From: Chloroflexota bacterium
GTDB lineage: Bacteria > Chloroflexota > Anaerolineae > B4-G1 > DUEL01
NCBI GenBank assembly: GCA_014874475.1
Contig: JADBJJ010000029.1
Span: 62,001 to 126,000, forward strand
Direction of reading: 5' to 3'
Length of the DNA: 64,000 nt
Position 1 is the stretch's first letter. Each line of letters starts with the position of its first letter. The notes under the pieces were generated by a model that did no database searches, was not told the origin of the DNA, and saw only the letters and a list, made by a program, of their open reading frames with translations. A program made the translations under genes and the position numbers. Below are positions 63,399 through 64,000 of the stretch, piece by piece.

Positions 63399-64000
63399 AT
63401 GCCCACCGGAATTCGCGATAAAGTCGCCATTATCGGCATGGGGTGCACTCGGTTCGGGGAGCGCTGGGATGTGGGAGCCGAAGACCTGATGGTGGAGGCC
63501 TTTGAGGAGGCCCTGGCCGATGCCGGGATTGACCGCAAGGAAATCCAGGCCGCCTGGCTGGGCACCTGCTTTGAGGAGATTAGCGTCGGCAAGAGCGCGC
63601 TCTCCCTCTCCATCACCCTGCGGCTCCCGCGCATCCCAGTCACCCGGGTGGAGAACTTCTGCGCCACTGGGACAGAGGCGTTCCGGGGCGCGGTCTACGC
63701 AGTGGCATCGGGCGCATGCGATATCGCGCTGGCGCTGGGGGTGGAGAAACTGAAGGACGTGGGCTACGGGGGACTTCCCAACCTGGGCGCCACGGCGGGG
63801 AGCCTCAACTGGCAGTGGATGCCCAACATCACCGCGCCAGGGGCCTTCGCCCAACTGGCGACCGCCTACGCCGCCAAATACGGTATCCCGATGGAGGACC
63901 TGAAGCGCGCCATGGCCCACGTCTCCGTCAAGAGCCATGCCAACGGCGCGCTCAACCCGAAGGCCCACCTGCGCCGGCCCGTCACCGAGGACGAGGTGCT
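63399..64000 (+). CDS. thiolase-family protein (acetyl-CoA acetyltransferase/SCP2-like), 3' end off the window
   Basis: 200 residues visible. VAIIGMGCTRFGERWD at the N-terminus and VENFCATGTEAFRGAVYAVAS with the nucleophilic cysteine identify the SCP2-type thiolase branch. The catalytic His and second Cys lie beyond the window. AAGGAGG precedes ATG 63399. Such proteins pair with a zinc-ribbon OB-fold partner, which may be encoded further right. Confidence 0.88.
   Translation, partial: MPTGIRDKVAIIGMGCTRFGERWDVGAEDLMVEAFEEALADAGIDRKEIQAAWLGTCFEEISVGKSALSLSITLRLPRIPVTRVENFCATGTEAFRGAVYAVASGACDIALALGVEKLKDVGYGGLPNLGATAGSLNWQWMPNITAPGAFAQLATAYAAKYGIPMEDLKRAMAHVSVKSHANGALNPKAHLRRPVTEDEV

Overview
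The window is high-GC bacterial DNA. Its proline/threonine-rich lipoprotein linkers, multihaem cytochromes, tungsten-type aldehyde oxidoreductase, glycyl-radical activase and hydrogenase maturation genes suggest an anaerobic or microaerobic member of Chloroflexota (Anaerolineae-like). That placement is an inference from protein flavour; there is no rRNA in the window to settle it.

Layout: 1-4950 is a membrane electron-transfer cluster (FeS subunit, NrfD-like membrane subunit, decahaem cytochrome, double-rhodanese lipoprotein, and an 11-haem cytochrome interrupted by an in-frame TGA). 4985-7541 is a metal-efflux P-type ATPase with its ArsR-type repressor and a recognisable operator. 7785-9254 is a chain of gene fragments (receiver domain, tyrosine kinase, flippase, glycosyltransferase). 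9337-17458 holds an ECF sigma/anti-sigma/TPR operon, an AlbA_2-type regulator, gltX and small metabolic genes. 17648-27912 is a WYL regulator plus a complete type I cas operon (cas3-cas8-cas7-cas5-cas6-cas1-cas2-cas4), followed by a leader and a CRISPR array of about 87 repeats (28131-34525).

34526-42100 is a lower-GC foreign block that I read as an integron-type cassette array without an integrase. It carries hicA-hicB, a two-gene NTPase/HEPN system and a lipoprotein, each followed by an attC-like site. The second attC is split by a 251-nt remnant of a group II intron. A strong consensus promoter followed by a multi-hairpin RNA and a terminator lies just upstream.

42118-64000 is mostly housekeeping and accessory metabolism: an aldehyde:ferredoxin oxidoreductase, pth-hypB-hypC, a radical SAM enzyme, a FIST protein, a peroxiredoxin with TGA at its catalytic position, rplI, an MFS/XdhC pair, a DUF362 ferredoxin, transposase remnants, a tRNA-Arg(UCU), two conserved unknown genes and the start of a thiolase.

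Most notable: (1) two genes have in-frame UGA followed by hairpins that fit the bacterial SECIS model, which together suggest the organism decodes selenocysteine; (2) a possibly new defence-like pair (HTH-cold-shock-TPR-ATPase plus ATPase-HEPN) travels as an integron cassette next to CRISPR; (3) a group II intron remnant sits precisely inside an attC; (4) an internal start with a perfect Shine-Dalgarno in cas8 probably makes a Cas11-like small subunit; (5) several CRISPR spacer pairs sample the same viral loci.
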